Below are positions 8,791 through 17,612 of a stretch of DNA of 64,000 bases, in pieces. Within the stretch, counting starts at the first letter, position 1. Each line of letters starts with the position of its first letter. The notes below the pieces were generated by a model that was not told where the DNA came from, did not search any database, and saw only the letters and a list, made by a program, of their open reading frames with translations. The position numbers were made by a program, and so were the translations under genes. Source of the stretch: Gordonibacter faecis (lineage in GTDB: Bacteria; Actinomycetota; Coriobacteriia; Coriobacteriales; Eggerthellaceae); the NCBI RefSeq assembly GCF_030077735.1, contig NZ_JASJEU010000012.1, forward strand, positions 124,001 through 188,000, given 5' to 3'.

Positions 8791-9480
8791 ATGGAAAACG
8801 AACAGAACATCAATGAGGCCGCTCAGGCGGCCTCCACCCCAACCACCGACGCCGAGGCTGCGCCTGCCGTCGACATCATTTTGGCCAGCGGATCGCCGCG
8901 TCGCAAGCAACTGTTAGAGGACACGGGAGTCGCCTTTACCGTGCACGTGTCCGACGTGGACGAATCGCTGGAGCCCGACCTGTTGGCCGACCCGCCCGAG
9001 GCCGCGAAGAAGCTCGCGGAGCGCAAGGCCGGTGCGGTCGTGCAGGAGGTGCTGGCTGAAGACTACGTGGGCACGGCTGCCATCCTGGGCGCCGATACCA
9101 TGGTGGTGTGCGGCGGCGAGATATTCGGCAAACCGAAAAGTATCTCGGACGCTAAGCGTATGCTGCGCCGTCTGTCGGGAACCACGCACGAGGTGGTCAC
9201 GGCCGTGTCGCTCTGGATGGTGGCCGCGCCCTCAAAAGAGGATGTGTCGCTGGGCTTCCGTACGTTTGTCGACCGTGCCGCCGTCACCTTCCACGACCTG
9301 ACGGACGAAGACATTACGGAGTATCTGCGCAAAGGCGAGTCCTTCGACAAAGCCGGAGCCTACGCCGCACAAGGTGCCGGCGCCGCACTCGTCAAACACA
9401 TAGAAGGCTCTCTCGACACCGTCATAGGACTCCCCGTCACTCGCCTCCAACAAGAATTCCCCGACCTCTTCCTCGTGTAG
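8791..9480 (+). CDS. maf: Maf-family nucleotide pyrophosphatase
   Basis: A 229-residue protein. The motif ILASGSPRRKQLLEDTG near residue 30 and the later DTMVV and KPKS segments identify the Maf/Ham1-like fold, which hydrolyses non-canonical or specific nucleoside triphosphates. The substrate (dTTP/UTP or modified nucleotides) cannot be told here. It has an N-terminal extension of about 25 mostly Ala/Glu/Thr residues before the Maf fold. A TACAAT box at 8778-8783 ends only 7 bases before the ATG, so the transcript may start at the start codon itself. Confidence 0.9.
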   Translation: MENEQNINEAAQAASTPTTDAEAAPAVDIILASGSPRRKQLLEDTGVAFTVHVSDVDESLEPDLLADPPEAAKKLAERKAGAVVQEVLAEDYVGTAAILGADTMVVCGGEIFGKPKSISDAKRMLRRLSGTTHEVVTAVSLWMVAAPSKEDVSLGFRTFVDRAAVTFHDLTDEDITEYLRKGESFDKAGAYAAQGAGAALVKHIEGSLDTVIGLPVTRLQQEFPDLFLV

Positions 9481-9543
9481 GATAAGTAGGGGCACCTCTT
9501 ACAGGTTGAAAACTTAACCTCGCAGGTCCAAATCAGTCAGCGA

Positions 9544-9643
9544 GGGCTTTTGCAGTGCCCCGAATTGCCACGTTGCGCGGCTGAGCGTGCTCCGCACGCG
9601 AGGGTAAGCGCAAAAGCGGCAAGGCGGGGTGCTGCAAAAGCCC
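9544..9643. repeat. 100-nt nested long hairpin in the maf-hpt intergenic region
   Basis: The outer arms GGGCTTTTGCAG and CTGCAAAAGCCC pair perfectly. The stem continues through CCCC/GGGG with two possible G-U pairs, then TTGCC/GGCAA, TTGCGC/GCGCAA and an inner GCGTGC/GCACGC capped by TCC. The whole 100 nt folds back on itself. It is too elaborate for a simple terminator and has no T run after it. It could be a REP-like unit or a structured RNA. Confidence 0.6.
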
Positions 9644-9657
9644 GCAGCGTCGGTGCA

Positions 9658-9682
9658 TTCCGCTGTTCGTAGAACAGCGGAA
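9658..9682. repeat. Perfect 11-bp inverted repeat
   Basis: TTCCGCTGTTC and GAACAGCGGAA flank GTA. It follows the 100-nt hairpin by 14 bases and could be a terminator stem (no T run) or an operator. The rest of 9683-9853 shows nothing definite beyond a TACACT box at 9775-9780 that may serve hpt. Confidence 0.5.
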
Positions 9683-9853
9683 CCAAAGAACCCCCAGTTC
9701 CCACGGCAAATGTAAAAATCGTGGCCCTTCGCCTGGCGTTACCGTATTGTCTCCTTTTCCGCAAGGGCGAATGGTACACTAACCGAATCTCAAGGTAAGC
9801 GTGACTGCTCTGCTCACGTATCGTGTCAAGGCGAGCGGTGGGTGGGGTCACGG

Positions 9854-10420
9854 ATGCAGCGAAGGAAGCAAGTAGTGCACGACGATATTGCGGAAATACT
9901 GTTCACTGAAGACGAGATTGCCCAGCGTGTGGGCGAAATCGGGCGCGCCATTACGCGCGACTACGCTGACGTGGCGGATGAGGGCATTGTGCTCGTGTCC
10001 GTGCTGCGCGGCGCAGCCATCTTCATGGCGGACCTTGCCCGCGTAATCGACCTGCCGCTCGAGATGGACTATATGGCCGTCTCGTCCTACGGCAGCGGCA
10101 CGAAAAGTTCCGGCGTCATTCGCATCTTGAAAGACCTTTCGACCAACATCGAAGGGCGTCACGTCATCGTGGCCGAGGACATCCTCGACTCCGGCCTTAC
10201 CCTGGAATACCTGTTGAAAAACCTGTCGGAGCGTCACCCGGCCTCGTTGCGCGTGGCCACGTTTCTTCGGAAACAGACGCAGCCGCAGGCCGAGATCGAT
10301 TGCACCTACCTTGGTTTCGAATGCCCCGACAGCTTCATTGTTGGGTATGGGTTGGACTACGCGGAGCACTACCGCAACCTTCCCTACGTGGGCGTTCTGA
10401 AGCCAGAAGTGTACCGCTAA
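9854..10420 (+). CDS. hpt: Hypoxanthine phosphoribosyltransferase
   Basis: A 188-residue purine salvage enzyme that joins hypoxanthine (or guanine) to PRPP. It shows the VSVLRGAAIFMADL loop and the PRPP-binding motif VIVAEDILDSGLTL. I use the ATG at 9854; a GTG 12 bases upstream in frame is possible but lacks a better ribosome site. In many Gram-positive bacteria hpt precedes ftsH, as here, often after tilS; tilS is not present in this window. Confidence 0.93.
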   Translation: MQRRKQVVHDDIAEILFTEDEIAQRVGEIGRAITRDYADVADEGIVLVSVLRGAAIFMADLARVIDLPLEMDYMAVSSYGSGTKSSGVIRILKDLSTNIEGRHVIVAEDILDSGLTLEYLLKNLSERHPASLRVATFLRKQTQPQAEIDCTYLGFECPDSFIVGYGLDYAEHYRNLPYVGVLKPEVYR

Positions 10421-10543
10421 CCACGTCCTCGGCGGGTCGCTTCGGCGAAACCCGGCGAAGGCGCGCACGAAGGCCAACCGCGTCGCAGACTGAGTGTCCA
10501 AGCGCGGCGGCCATCGGCCGTTTCGAGAAGAAAGTCAGGCTCT

Positions 10544-12901
10544 ATGGCACAGCAAAACAAACAAAACCAGTTTCAGCAGCCGAGTCCTCGGACCACCATT
10601 ATCTCGGTGCTGCTGTTCATGCTGGTGGCCTTCTTCGTGGGTCAGCAGTTCATGAACATGTCGTCGAACGCGACACAAACCGATAACCTCATCACGTCGG
10701 AATTTGTGCAGGCAGTTGAGCAGGATCGCGTGACGCGTGTGGTGTATGACGCGGGCGGTCACACGGTCACGGGTTCTTACTACCCGGCCATCACGGCGGG
10801 CTCCACGGCGGCGAACGCGTTCAACGATGCGTTCCAGGCGCTCAACGCGCGCATGGCTACCATTAAAAACCCCGACACGGGCAAGGCGCTCGGCGGTGTG
10901 GGCACCTCCGATATCGTGGCAGCCACGTTGGGCACCGAGCACAACTTCACGTCCACGTACGTGGGCCAAGACTCGCTCGGCGAACTCATGGCGGCGCACC
11001 CCAACGTGCCCTACCAGGTGAACCTGCCCTCAGGCTTCGTTGACCTGCTGTTCTCCCTGTTGCCCATCATTGCCATTGCGGCCATCATGTTCTTCTTTTT
11101 CTCGCAGATGCAAAAGGCGAACAACTCGCAGATGTCGTTTGGCAAGGCCAAAACCAAGAAGTCCATTGAGGAACGCCCCGACGTGAAGTTCTCGGACGTG
11201 GCCGGTGTGGACGAGGCTGTGGAAGAGATGCAGGAAATCAAGGACTTCCTGGCGAACCCCGCGAAGTACCAGTCCATGGGCGCGAAGATTCCGCGCGGCT
11301 GCCTGTTGGTGGGCCCTCCGGGCACCGGCAAGACGCTGCTCGCGCGCGCTGTTGCGGGCGAGGCGGGCGTACCGTTCTTCAGCATTTCGGGTTCAGACTT
11401 CGTGGAAATGTTCGTCGGCGTGGGCGCCTCGCGCGTGCGTGACCTGTTCCAGCAGGCTAAGGATGCGTCCCCGGCTATCATCTTCATCGACGAGATTGAC
11501 GCCGTAGGTCGCCAGCGTGGTACCGGCCTCGGCGGTGGTCACGACGAGCGCGAACAAACCTTGAACCAGCTGCTGGTGGAAATGGACGGCTTCGAGTCGA
11601 ACGATTCCGTGGTGCTCATCGCTGCCACGAACCGCGCCGACGTTTTGGACCCGGCACTCCTGCGTCCCGGCCGCTTCGACCGCCAGATTGTGGTGGACGC
11701 CCCCGACGTGAAGGGCCGCGAGAAAATTTTGCAGGTGCACAGCAAGGACAAGCCTATCGGCAGCGACGTCGATTTGGCGAAGGTGGCCAAGCTTACGCCG
11801 GGCTTTACGGGTGCCGACTTGGCCAACCTCATGAACGAGTCGGCGCTGCTCACGGCGCGCCGCGGCAAGAAGATTATCACACAGCAGGAAGTGTCCGAGT
11901 CCATGGAGCGCGTCATTGCTGGTCCGGAGCGCAAGGGCCGCGTGCTCGACGAAAAGACGAAGCACACCATCGCCTACCACGAAAGCGGTCACGCTCTGGT
12001 GGGGCACCTGTTGCCGCACGCCGACCCCGTGCACAAGATTAGCATTATCTCGCGCGGTCGCGCGCTGGGCTACACGCTGTCTATTCCCAAGGAAGACAAG
12101 GTGCTGAACTCGCTTGGTGAGATGCGCGACGAACTGGCCGTGTTCATGGGCGGCCGCGTGGCGGAGGAAATCTTCTGCGACGACATTACCACCGGCGCCA
12201 GCAACGACCTTGAGCGCGCCACGAAGATGGCCCGCGCCATTGTGACGCAGTACGGCATGAGCGCTGAACTGGGTACGCAGGTGTTCGGCCAGCCGAACCA
12301 CGAGGTGTTCCTGGGCCGCGACTACGGTAACACGCAGGACTACTCCGAGGAAACGGCGAAGCGCATCGACGACGAGGTGGCGCGCATCATGAAGGACGCG
12401 CACGACCGCGCCTACGAAATTCTGGTGAGCCACCGCGAGCAGATGGACCTCATGGCCAGTGTGCTACTGGAACGCGAGACCGTTGAGGGTGAGGCTTGCC
12501 TGGCGCTGCTCGATAACACGTGGGACGATTACCTGAAGCACGAAGGCGAAATCATTGCGCGCAAGGAAGCGGAAGAAGCTGCCGCTCGTACTCGCGACGC
12601 GAAGCTGGCCGACCCGAACTGGCGCGAAGAGCCAGTGGAGCCGGGCGACCAGAACCCCAACCCGCCGTATCGTCCGACGCCTGAGGAAGAGGCTGCGTCT
12701 CGTGCGCAGCAGCCCGGGACGTCTGGGATGCAGACACAGCAGCCTGACGCACAGCCTGCCGGTGACCGATCGCAGCATCCGAAAGGCTTTCTCGACCAGC
12801 TCGAGGATGGTTTTCGCGAGATGATGGGCGACGACCACAAACCCGGCGACGGTACGCAAAACCGTCGCGAAGACACGAAAGGCGACGAAGACAAGCGATG
12901 A
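10544..12901 (+). CDS. ftsH: ATP-dependent membrane zinc metalloprotease FtsH
   Basis: A 785-residue hexameric membrane protease for quality control. Transmembrane helices lie at about 17-37 and 163-188 with the small extracytoplasmic domain between them. The AAA domain has Walker A GPPGTGKT near 256 and Walker B IIFIDEID, and the zinc site HESGH is at about 479-483. The last 110 residues are an acidic, Pro/Gln-rich low-complexity tail of the kind seen in actinobacterial FtsH. The last four bases (ATGA) overlap the start of the folate gene. Confidence 0.97.
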   Translation: MAQQNKQNQFQQPSPRTTIISVLLFMLVAFFVGQQFMNMSSNATQTDNLITSEFVQAVEQDRVTRVVYDAGGHTVTGSYYPAITAGSTAANAFNDAFQALNARMATIKNPDTGKALGGVGTSDIVAATLGTEHNFTSTYVGQDSLGELMAAHPNVPYQVNLPSGFVDLLFSLLPIIAIAAIMFFFFSQMQKANNSQMSFGKAKTKKSIEERPDVKFSDVAGVDEAVEEMQEIKDFLANPAKYQSMGAKIPRGCLLVGPPGTGKTLLARAVAGEAGVPFFSISGSDFVEMFVGVGASRVRDLFQQAKDASPAIIFIDEIDAVGRQRGTGLGGGHDEREQTLNQLLVEMDGFESNDSVVLIAATNRADVLDPALLRPGRFDRQIVVDAPDVKGREKILQVHSKDKPIGSDVDLAKVAKLTPGFTGADLANLMNESALLTARRGKKIITQQEVSESMERVIAGPERKGRVLDEKTKHTIAYHESGHALVGHLLPHADPVHKISIISRGRALGYTLSIPKEDKVLNSLGEMRDELAVFMGGRVAEEIFCDDITTGASNDLERATKMARAIVTQYGMSAELGTQVFGQPNHEVFLGRDYGNTQDYSEETAKRIDDEVARIMKDAHDRAYEILVSHREQMDLMASVLLERETVEGEACLALLDNTWDDYLKHEGEIIARKEAEEAAARTRDAKLADPNWREEPVEPGDQNPNPPYRPTPEEEAASRAQQPGTSGMQTQQPDAQPAGDRSQHPKGFLDQLEDGFREMMGDDHKPGDGTQNRREDTKGDEDKR

Positions 12902-14205
12902 TCTGGCGCTGTTCGACCTTTGAATTCGACACCAAGATGCCCATTCTTATGGGCATCTTGAACGTTACCCCCGATTCCTTCTCCGACGGCGGCGCATACG
13001 AGGACGTGGACGCCGCCGTCGCCCATGCCGAGCGCATGGTGGAAGAAGGTGCTGCGCTCATTGACGTGGGCGGCGAGTCCACGCGTCCCGGCGCCGCGCC
13101 GGTGAGCGTGGAGGAAGAGTTGGCTCGTGTGCTGCCCGTGGTGCGCGCGCTCGTGGAGCGTGGCATCTGCGTGAGCGTTGACACGCGCCATGCCGAAGTG
13201 GCCCGTGCGGCCGTGGAAGCGGGCGCATCCGTGATCAACGACGTGTCCGGCTTCCGCGACCCCGCCATGGTGGAAGTGGCGCGCGATTGTGACGCAGGTC
13301 TGGTGGTCATGCACATGCAAGGCGACCCGTCCTCGATGCAGGATGACCCGGTGTACAACGACGTGGTGGACGATGTGCGCGCCTACCTGTGTGAACGCAC
13401 AGCAGAATTGGAGGCGGCGGGCATTGCTCACGACTGCATCTGCATCGACCCGGGCCCCGGCTTCGGCAAGACGGCGAAGCAGACCATCGAGCTGGTGCGC
13501 AACTTCCACGAGTTCGCTCACCTGGGGTATCCCGTAATGGCGGCACTCTCGCGCAAGAGCTACATTGGCTACGCCTACGGCATTGACGAGCCGTGCGACC
13601 GCGACCGGGCGTCGGCTGCCGAGGCGCTTATGGCGTGCGAGCTGGGCGCGAACGTGGTGCGCACGCACAACGTGGCCGAAACCGTGAAGGCGCTCAAGGA
13701 CCTGCGCCCCTACGTGCTGCTGGGCTTGGGCTGCAACGTGCCGCTAGTGGCGAACCCCGGCGAGGAACGGGAAGGCAAGGTGGCGCTGCTCAACCAAACA
13801 GTGGCCGAACTGTGTGCGCTGCCGGACTCGCAGATTGTCGACATCTCCAGCTTCTACGAGAGCGAGCCGGCGTACTATCTCGACCAAGATTCGTTCGTGA
13901 ACGCGGTCGTGCTCATGCGCACCGGCCTGCCTCCGAAGGAACTGCTGGGCTATCTGCACGCCATCGAGAACAGCCTCGGCCGTGTGCGCGAGATCGAAAA
14001 CGGGCCCCGCACCTGCGACATCGACATCATCGACTACCAGATGTATGTGGTAGATGCCGACGTGCTCACGCTGCCGCACCCGCGCGCCCTTGAGCGCGAC
14101 TTCGTGGTGAAGCCGCTGCTTGAACTGCTGCCGTCCCATGTGCTGGCCGACGGCACGCCTGTCACCAGTGAAAACGTGACAGTAGGCAAGGCCGTGCGCC
14201 TGTAG
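12898..14205 (+). CDS. folP/folK: Fused dihydropteroate synthase and HPPK (FolP-FolK)
   Basis: A 435-residue bifunctional folate enzyme. Residues about 17-272 are dihydropteroate synthase (GILNVTPDSFSDGG, GGESTRPGA, later DPGPGFGK). Residues about 273-435 are 6-hydroxymethyl-dihydropterin pyrophosphokinase (LGLGCNV start, ENGPRTCDIDIID signature). These catalyse consecutive steps in reverse order of their position on the chain. There is no dihydroneopterin aldolase domain, and the order is opposite to the HPPK-DHPS enzymes of plants and fungi. The start overlaps the ftsH stop, so translation is coupled. Confidence 0.93.
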   Translation: MIWRCSTFEFDTKMPILMGILNVTPDSFSDGGAYEDVDAAVAHAERMVEEGAALIDVGGESTRPGAAPVSVEEELARVLPVVRALVERGICVSVDTRHAEVARAAVEAGASVINDVSGFRDPAMVEVARDCDAGLVVMHMQGDPSSMQDDPVYNDVVDDVRAYLCERTAELEAAGIAHDCICIDPGPGFGKTAKQTIELVRNFHEFAHLGYPVMAALSRKSYIGYAYGIDEPCDRDRASAAEALMACELGANVVRTHNVAETVKALKDLRPYVLLGLGCNVPLVANPGEEREGKVALLNQTVAELCALPDSQIVDISSFYESEPAYYLDQDSFVNAVVLMRTGLPPKELLGYLHAIENSLGRVREIENGPRTCDIDIIDYQMYVVDADVLTLPHPRALERDFVVKPLLELLPSHVLADGTPVTSENVTVGKAVRL

Positions 14206-14234
14206 AGGTTCGCCGCTGCGAAGGGGGCTTTTCC

Positions 14235-15002
14235 GTGTCCATGTTCCGCGTGGTGTGTCTTGAGGAAACTACCTCCACGAATGACGAGGTCAAGCGTGCG
14301 CTTGAGGCAGGCGAGGCGGAAGGTCTCGTGGTGCGGGCGCATCGTCAGGTGGCGGGGTATGGCCGGCAGGGGCGTACGTGGACGAGCCCCGAAGGTGGTC
14401 TCTACTGTTCGCTGTTGTTGCGACCGCAGGTGGAACCCGCGCGGCTTCCCACGTTAAGCCTGGTAGTGGGCCTTGCCGTGCGCCAAGCGGTTGTGGCGCT
14501 TGTGGGCGAAACCGCCGCACGGTTAGTGCAGATCAAATGGCCCAACGATGTTGTGCTTGCTCAAGGCGAACCTCCCTTCTCGAAACTCTGCGGCATCTCG
14601 TGTGAGGCCCACGCGGGTGGCGTGTGCGTAGGGGTGGGCGTGAACGTCCTGCCGCCCGAAGAGCGGCCCGCTGTGGGTGGCAAGAATCGAGCAGCCTACG
14701 TGGCTGACCTGGTCACACCTCCGCCCGATGCCCTCACCCCGGATGTGATGCTCGATGCCTTCCTTGACACGTTCGCGCCGCGCTACCAGCAGTGGGCCTC
14801 ACAAGGCATCGCTCCGTTTCTCGACGAATACAACGCCAACGCCAGCCTGACGGATCGCTTCGTGCAGGTGGTAAATCGCACGGGTGAGCCCCTGGCTGCG
14901 GGCACCGTCGCGCGCGTCGACGAAACGGGTGCCCTCGTGCTGTGCGACGCTACGGGCACCGAGACCTGCGTATTCTCCGGCGAAGCGCACATCGCCTTCT
15001 AG
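14235..15002 (+). CDS. birA: Biotin-protein ligase without the DNA-binding domain
   Basis: A 255-residue ligase that activates biotin and attaches it to carboxylase carrier proteins. The biotinyl-AMP loop GYGRQGRTW lies near residue 40, followed by the WPNDV segment. The usual N-terminal winged helix of repressor-type BirA is absent, so this copy cannot repress bio genes by that route. Start is GTG at 14235, with an in-frame ATG two codons later. bioY lies two genes downstream. Confidence 0.9.
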   Translation: MSMFRVVCLEETTSTNDEVKRALEAGEAEGLVVRAHRQVAGYGRQGRTWTSPEGGLYCSLLLRPQVEPARLPTLSLVVGLAVRQAVVALVGETAARLVQIKWPNDVVLAQGEPPFSKLCGISCEAHAGGVCVGVGVNVLPPEERPAVGGKNRAAYVADLVTPPPDALTPDVMLDAFLDTFAPRYQQWASQGIAPFLDEYNANASLTDRFVQVVNRTGEPLAAGTVARVDETGALVLCDATGTETCVFSGEAHIAF

Positions 15003-15193
15003 CGCCCACCTGCCTGTCCACCCACAACGCCCACAGCCCACATTTCCACACCCCCGCAAGCGCACCAGCCGCCCATCACCCAAATCCCCCCTTTGGCGGC
15101 GAAATTCCCTCCGGCTGTCACAAAACTGTTTTTTTATCCCTAAGCGCGAAGGTAGAATATCTCGTTCCGCAAAATGAGAAAGGCACGACAGCT

Positions 15194-16711
15194 ATGGCAG
15201 CATCCGCAGCAGCGAAGGCGAAACTCCCGCTGAACCTGAACGAAGATAGCACGGGCGCCCCGCTCGGCAAAGATCCCAAAAACCCCGCGCGCGACAACAA
15301 GGTCAGCCGCATGGGCACCGCGTCCATCCCCCTGCTCATCACAGAGTTCGCCATTCCGGCTATTTTGGGCATGATAGTGAACGGCGCTTACAACGTGGTC
15401 GACTCCATCTTCTTGGGCCAGGCCATGGGTGAGATTGGTCTCTCGGCGGCCACGGTAGCCAACCCCATCATGATTGTGTTCATGGCAATCTCCATGCTCA
15501 TCGGCAACGGCGGTAACGCGCTTGCGGCACTGCGCCTTGGTGAGGGGCGGCGCGTCGATGCCGAGGTCAGCCTCGGTAACACGATGTTCCTCAGCATTGT
15601 GGTGTCGGTACTCGTGGCCCTTGCGGCGGCGAACCCGGTCATTCTCGACAGCCTGCTCACGCTCTCAAGCGCCACCGACGATGTGCGTCCCTACGCGCAC
15701 GTGTTCTTACAAATTGTTTGCTTCGGCTTCATTTTCCAGTGCATCGGCATGGGTGTGAACAACTTCATCCGTACGGCAGGCGCGCCGAATCGCGCGCTCG
15801 TCACCATGCTCATTGGCCTGGTGGTGGCCACGATATTCAACTACCTGTTCGTCATTCAGCTGGGATGGGGCGTGGCTGGGAGCGCGCTTGCCACCATCAT
15901 CGGTCAGGCGTCGTCGTGCGTGGCAGTGCTCTGGTACTTCATCTTCACGAAGAATGTGCCGCTGAAGTTGCACCTGCGCTACATGGCGCCGCATCTGAAG
16001 GTGCTCGGCACCATTGTGTCGCTGGGCTTTGCGAGCTTCGCCGTGCAGGCGGGCATGGCCATTGTGAACTTCGTGATCAACCACCTGCTGGTGCAGTACG
16101 GCGCGCTGAGCCCCGTGGGTGCCGACGACGCGCTGGCCTCCATCGGTGTGGTGCAGCGCGTGGCCATGTTCACCGTGTTGCCCCTGGTGGGCGTGGCAGT
16201 AGCCATCCAGCCGCTGCTCGGGTTTAACTACGGCGCGAAACTCATCGACCGCGTACGCAAGACGCTCTGGTACGGCATTGCGGGCGCGACGGTGCTCGGC
16301 ACAGTGATGTGGGGGATTGTGCACCTGTTCCCCGAGGCCATTGTGGGTGCGTTCGGCATCACGCACGAAGGCCTGGTGGACTTCACGGTGTTTGCGCTGA
16401 AGGTGCAGCTGTTTATGCTGCCTATCGTGGGCTTCCAGATTGTGGGCTCGAACTACTTCCAGGCCACCGGCCAGCCGCTCAAGTCCATCATCCTGTCGCT
16501 GACGCGTCAGATTATCTTCTTGGTGCCGCTGCTGTTCGCACTGCCCGAGGTGCTGCCGCACGTAATGTCGCAGTTCACGGGGCTGGATGCGCTGTACTTC
16601 GCCACCCCGCTGGCCGACTTTCTGTCCATCTTCACCACGGCCATATTCATTGCCGTAGAGATGCGCCGCCTGAAGAAACTCGAGCGCGGCGAAATCAAGG
16701 CGAAGTTCTAG
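15194..16711 (+). CDS. MATE-family efflux transporter
   Basis: A 505-residue integral membrane protein with about 12 helices after a polar N terminus of 40 residues. The pattern GTASIPLLITEFAIPAILG and the duplicated six-helix halves are typical of multidrug and toxin extrusion (MATE) antiporters. The substrate cannot be predicted. The long upstream open frame overlaps birA and is not used; the ATG at 15194 follows GAGAAAGGCACGAC. TAGAAT at 15153-15158 may be a -10 box. Confidence 0.88.
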   Translation: MAASAAAKAKLPLNLNEDSTGAPLGKDPKNPARDNKVSRMGTASIPLLITEFAIPAILGMIVNGAYNVVDSIFLGQAMGEIGLSAATVANPIMIVFMAISMLIGNGGNALAALRLGEGRRVDAEVSLGNTMFLSIVVSVLVALAAANPVILDSLLTLSSATDDVRPYAHVFLQIVCFGFIFQCIGMGVNNFIRTAGAPNRALVTMLIGLVVATIFNYLFVIQLGWGVAGSALATIIGQASSCVAVLWYFIFTKNVPLKLHLRYMAPHLKVLGTIVSLGFASFAVQAGMAIVNFVINHLLVQYGALSPVGADDALASIGVVQRVAMFTVLPLVGVAVAIQPLLGFNYGAKLIDRVRKTLWYGIAGATVLGTVMWGIVHLFPEAIVGAFGITHEGLVDFTVFALKVQLFMLPIVGFQIVGSNYFQATGQPLKSIILSLTRQIIFLVPLLFALPEVLPHVMSQFTGLDALYFATPLADFLSIFTTAIFIAVEMRRLKKLERGEIKAKF

Positions 16712-16814
16712 CGCCGAACCTGCTTGCGGGCGCGTCTGCTGGTAGGCTACCGCGCCTTTGATTGTCACCCTACGTGACGCCGCCGTGGGACAATTAGTGC
16801 TTGCTGCGGTAGGC

Positions 16815-16857
16815 TTTCCGCTGTTGCAAACGAGTGGGCATATGCTCTCAGCGGAAA
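16815..16857 (+). promoter_or_regulatory. Inverted repeat in the bioY leader overlapping its ribosome site
   Basis: TTTCCGCTG at 16815-16823 and CAGCGGAAA at 16849-16857 form a nine-base stem (extendable with one mismatch). The right arm contains GGAAA of the bioY Shine-Dalgarno region (start at 16871). In RNA the stem would hide that site. No known biotin-regulator site is recognised. Confidence 0.4.
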
Positions 16858-16870
16858 GGCAAGGCGAATA

Positions 16871-17575
16871 ATGGCAGATCAAGGTGGGGAACAGCAGGTG
16901 AAAGGCGCGGGCGGTGCTGGCGGGCAAGCGGTCGCGAGCGGCCGGCGCACTGGTGCGCGAGCGACGACACGCTCTCGTACACGCTCGATTGCCTTTGCGG
17001 GGCTCACCATTGCGCTCATGGGGGTGTCAGCGTGGGTTGCCATTCCGCTTGGCCCTGTTCTGCTGACGTTGCAGATGTTCGCGCTCATGTTTGCTTTGCT
17101 GGTGCTCACGCCCAAGCAGTGTCTCGCGGCCATTGCCGGCTATCTGGCGCTGGGGGCCGCAGGCCTGCCCATGTTCTCGGGCATGCGCGGCGGCATAGGA
17201 ATGCTGGTGGGCCCCACCGGCGGCTATCTGTGGGGCTACTTGGTGGGTGCGGCTGCAGCTTTGCTGGTGTTGCAGGTGTTGCGCACGCTGGCCAGCCGTG
17301 CGGAAGAAACCTCTTCAACAGGCGCATCCCCGCGCAAAACGCGCACCGCACTCACAGCCCCCACAGCCTTCGCCATTGACCTGGCCGGCTGCCTGGTGTT
17401 TATCGCGATAACCTACGCGTGCGGCTGCTTCCAATACGCCCTCGTCGCTGGCATCGATCTCGCGGCCGCCGCCGCAGTCACCATCGCCCCCTTCGCCATC
17501 CCTGATCTGCTGAAAGCTATCGCCGCCGTCATCTGCGCCCGCGCCGTGCGCCGCGCTCTCCCGAGCCGCAAGTGA
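16871..17575 (+). CDS. bioY: Biotin uptake substrate-binding subunit BioY
   Basis: A 234-residue membrane protein, the S component of an ECF transporter or a stand-alone biotin transporter. After a basic N terminus of about 35 residues come six helices. The segment GLPMFSGMRGGIGMLVGPTGGYL near residue 100, described here in parts as PMFSG and GPTGGYL, is the BioY signature. No ECF ATPases are nearby, so energising genes must be elsewhere. With birA close by and no biotin-synthesis gene in view, the cell likely salvages biotin. Confidence 0.92.
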   Translation: MADQGGEQQVKGAGGAGGQAVASGRRTGARATTRSRTRSIAFAGLTIALMGVSAWVAIPLGPVLLTLQMFALMFALLVLTPKQCLAAIAGYLALGAAGLPMFSGMRGGIGMLVGPTGGYLWGYLVGAAAALLVLQVLRTLASRAEETSSTGASPRKTRTALTAPTAFAIDLAGCLVFIAITYACGCFQYALVAGIDLAAAAAVTIAPFAIPDLLKAIAAVICARAVRRALPSRK

Positions 17576-17612
17576 ATCCAAGCTGGCGCGAACCAAAACG
17601 TGCAAAACCTGA

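Noticed and set aside
9747..9780. TTGTCT...TACACT as an hpt promoter
   Set aside because: The spacer is 22 bases, too long; only the TACACT box is kept as a possibility.
11393..12433. Minus-strand open frame inside ftsH
   Set aside because: It is a mirror of a highly conserved gene and shows no domain or ribosome site.
15707..16927. Minus-strand open frame of 406 codons over the MATE gene
   Set aside because: The sequence is His/Gln/Arg-rich, typical of an antisense shadow; the plus-strand MATE protein is clear.
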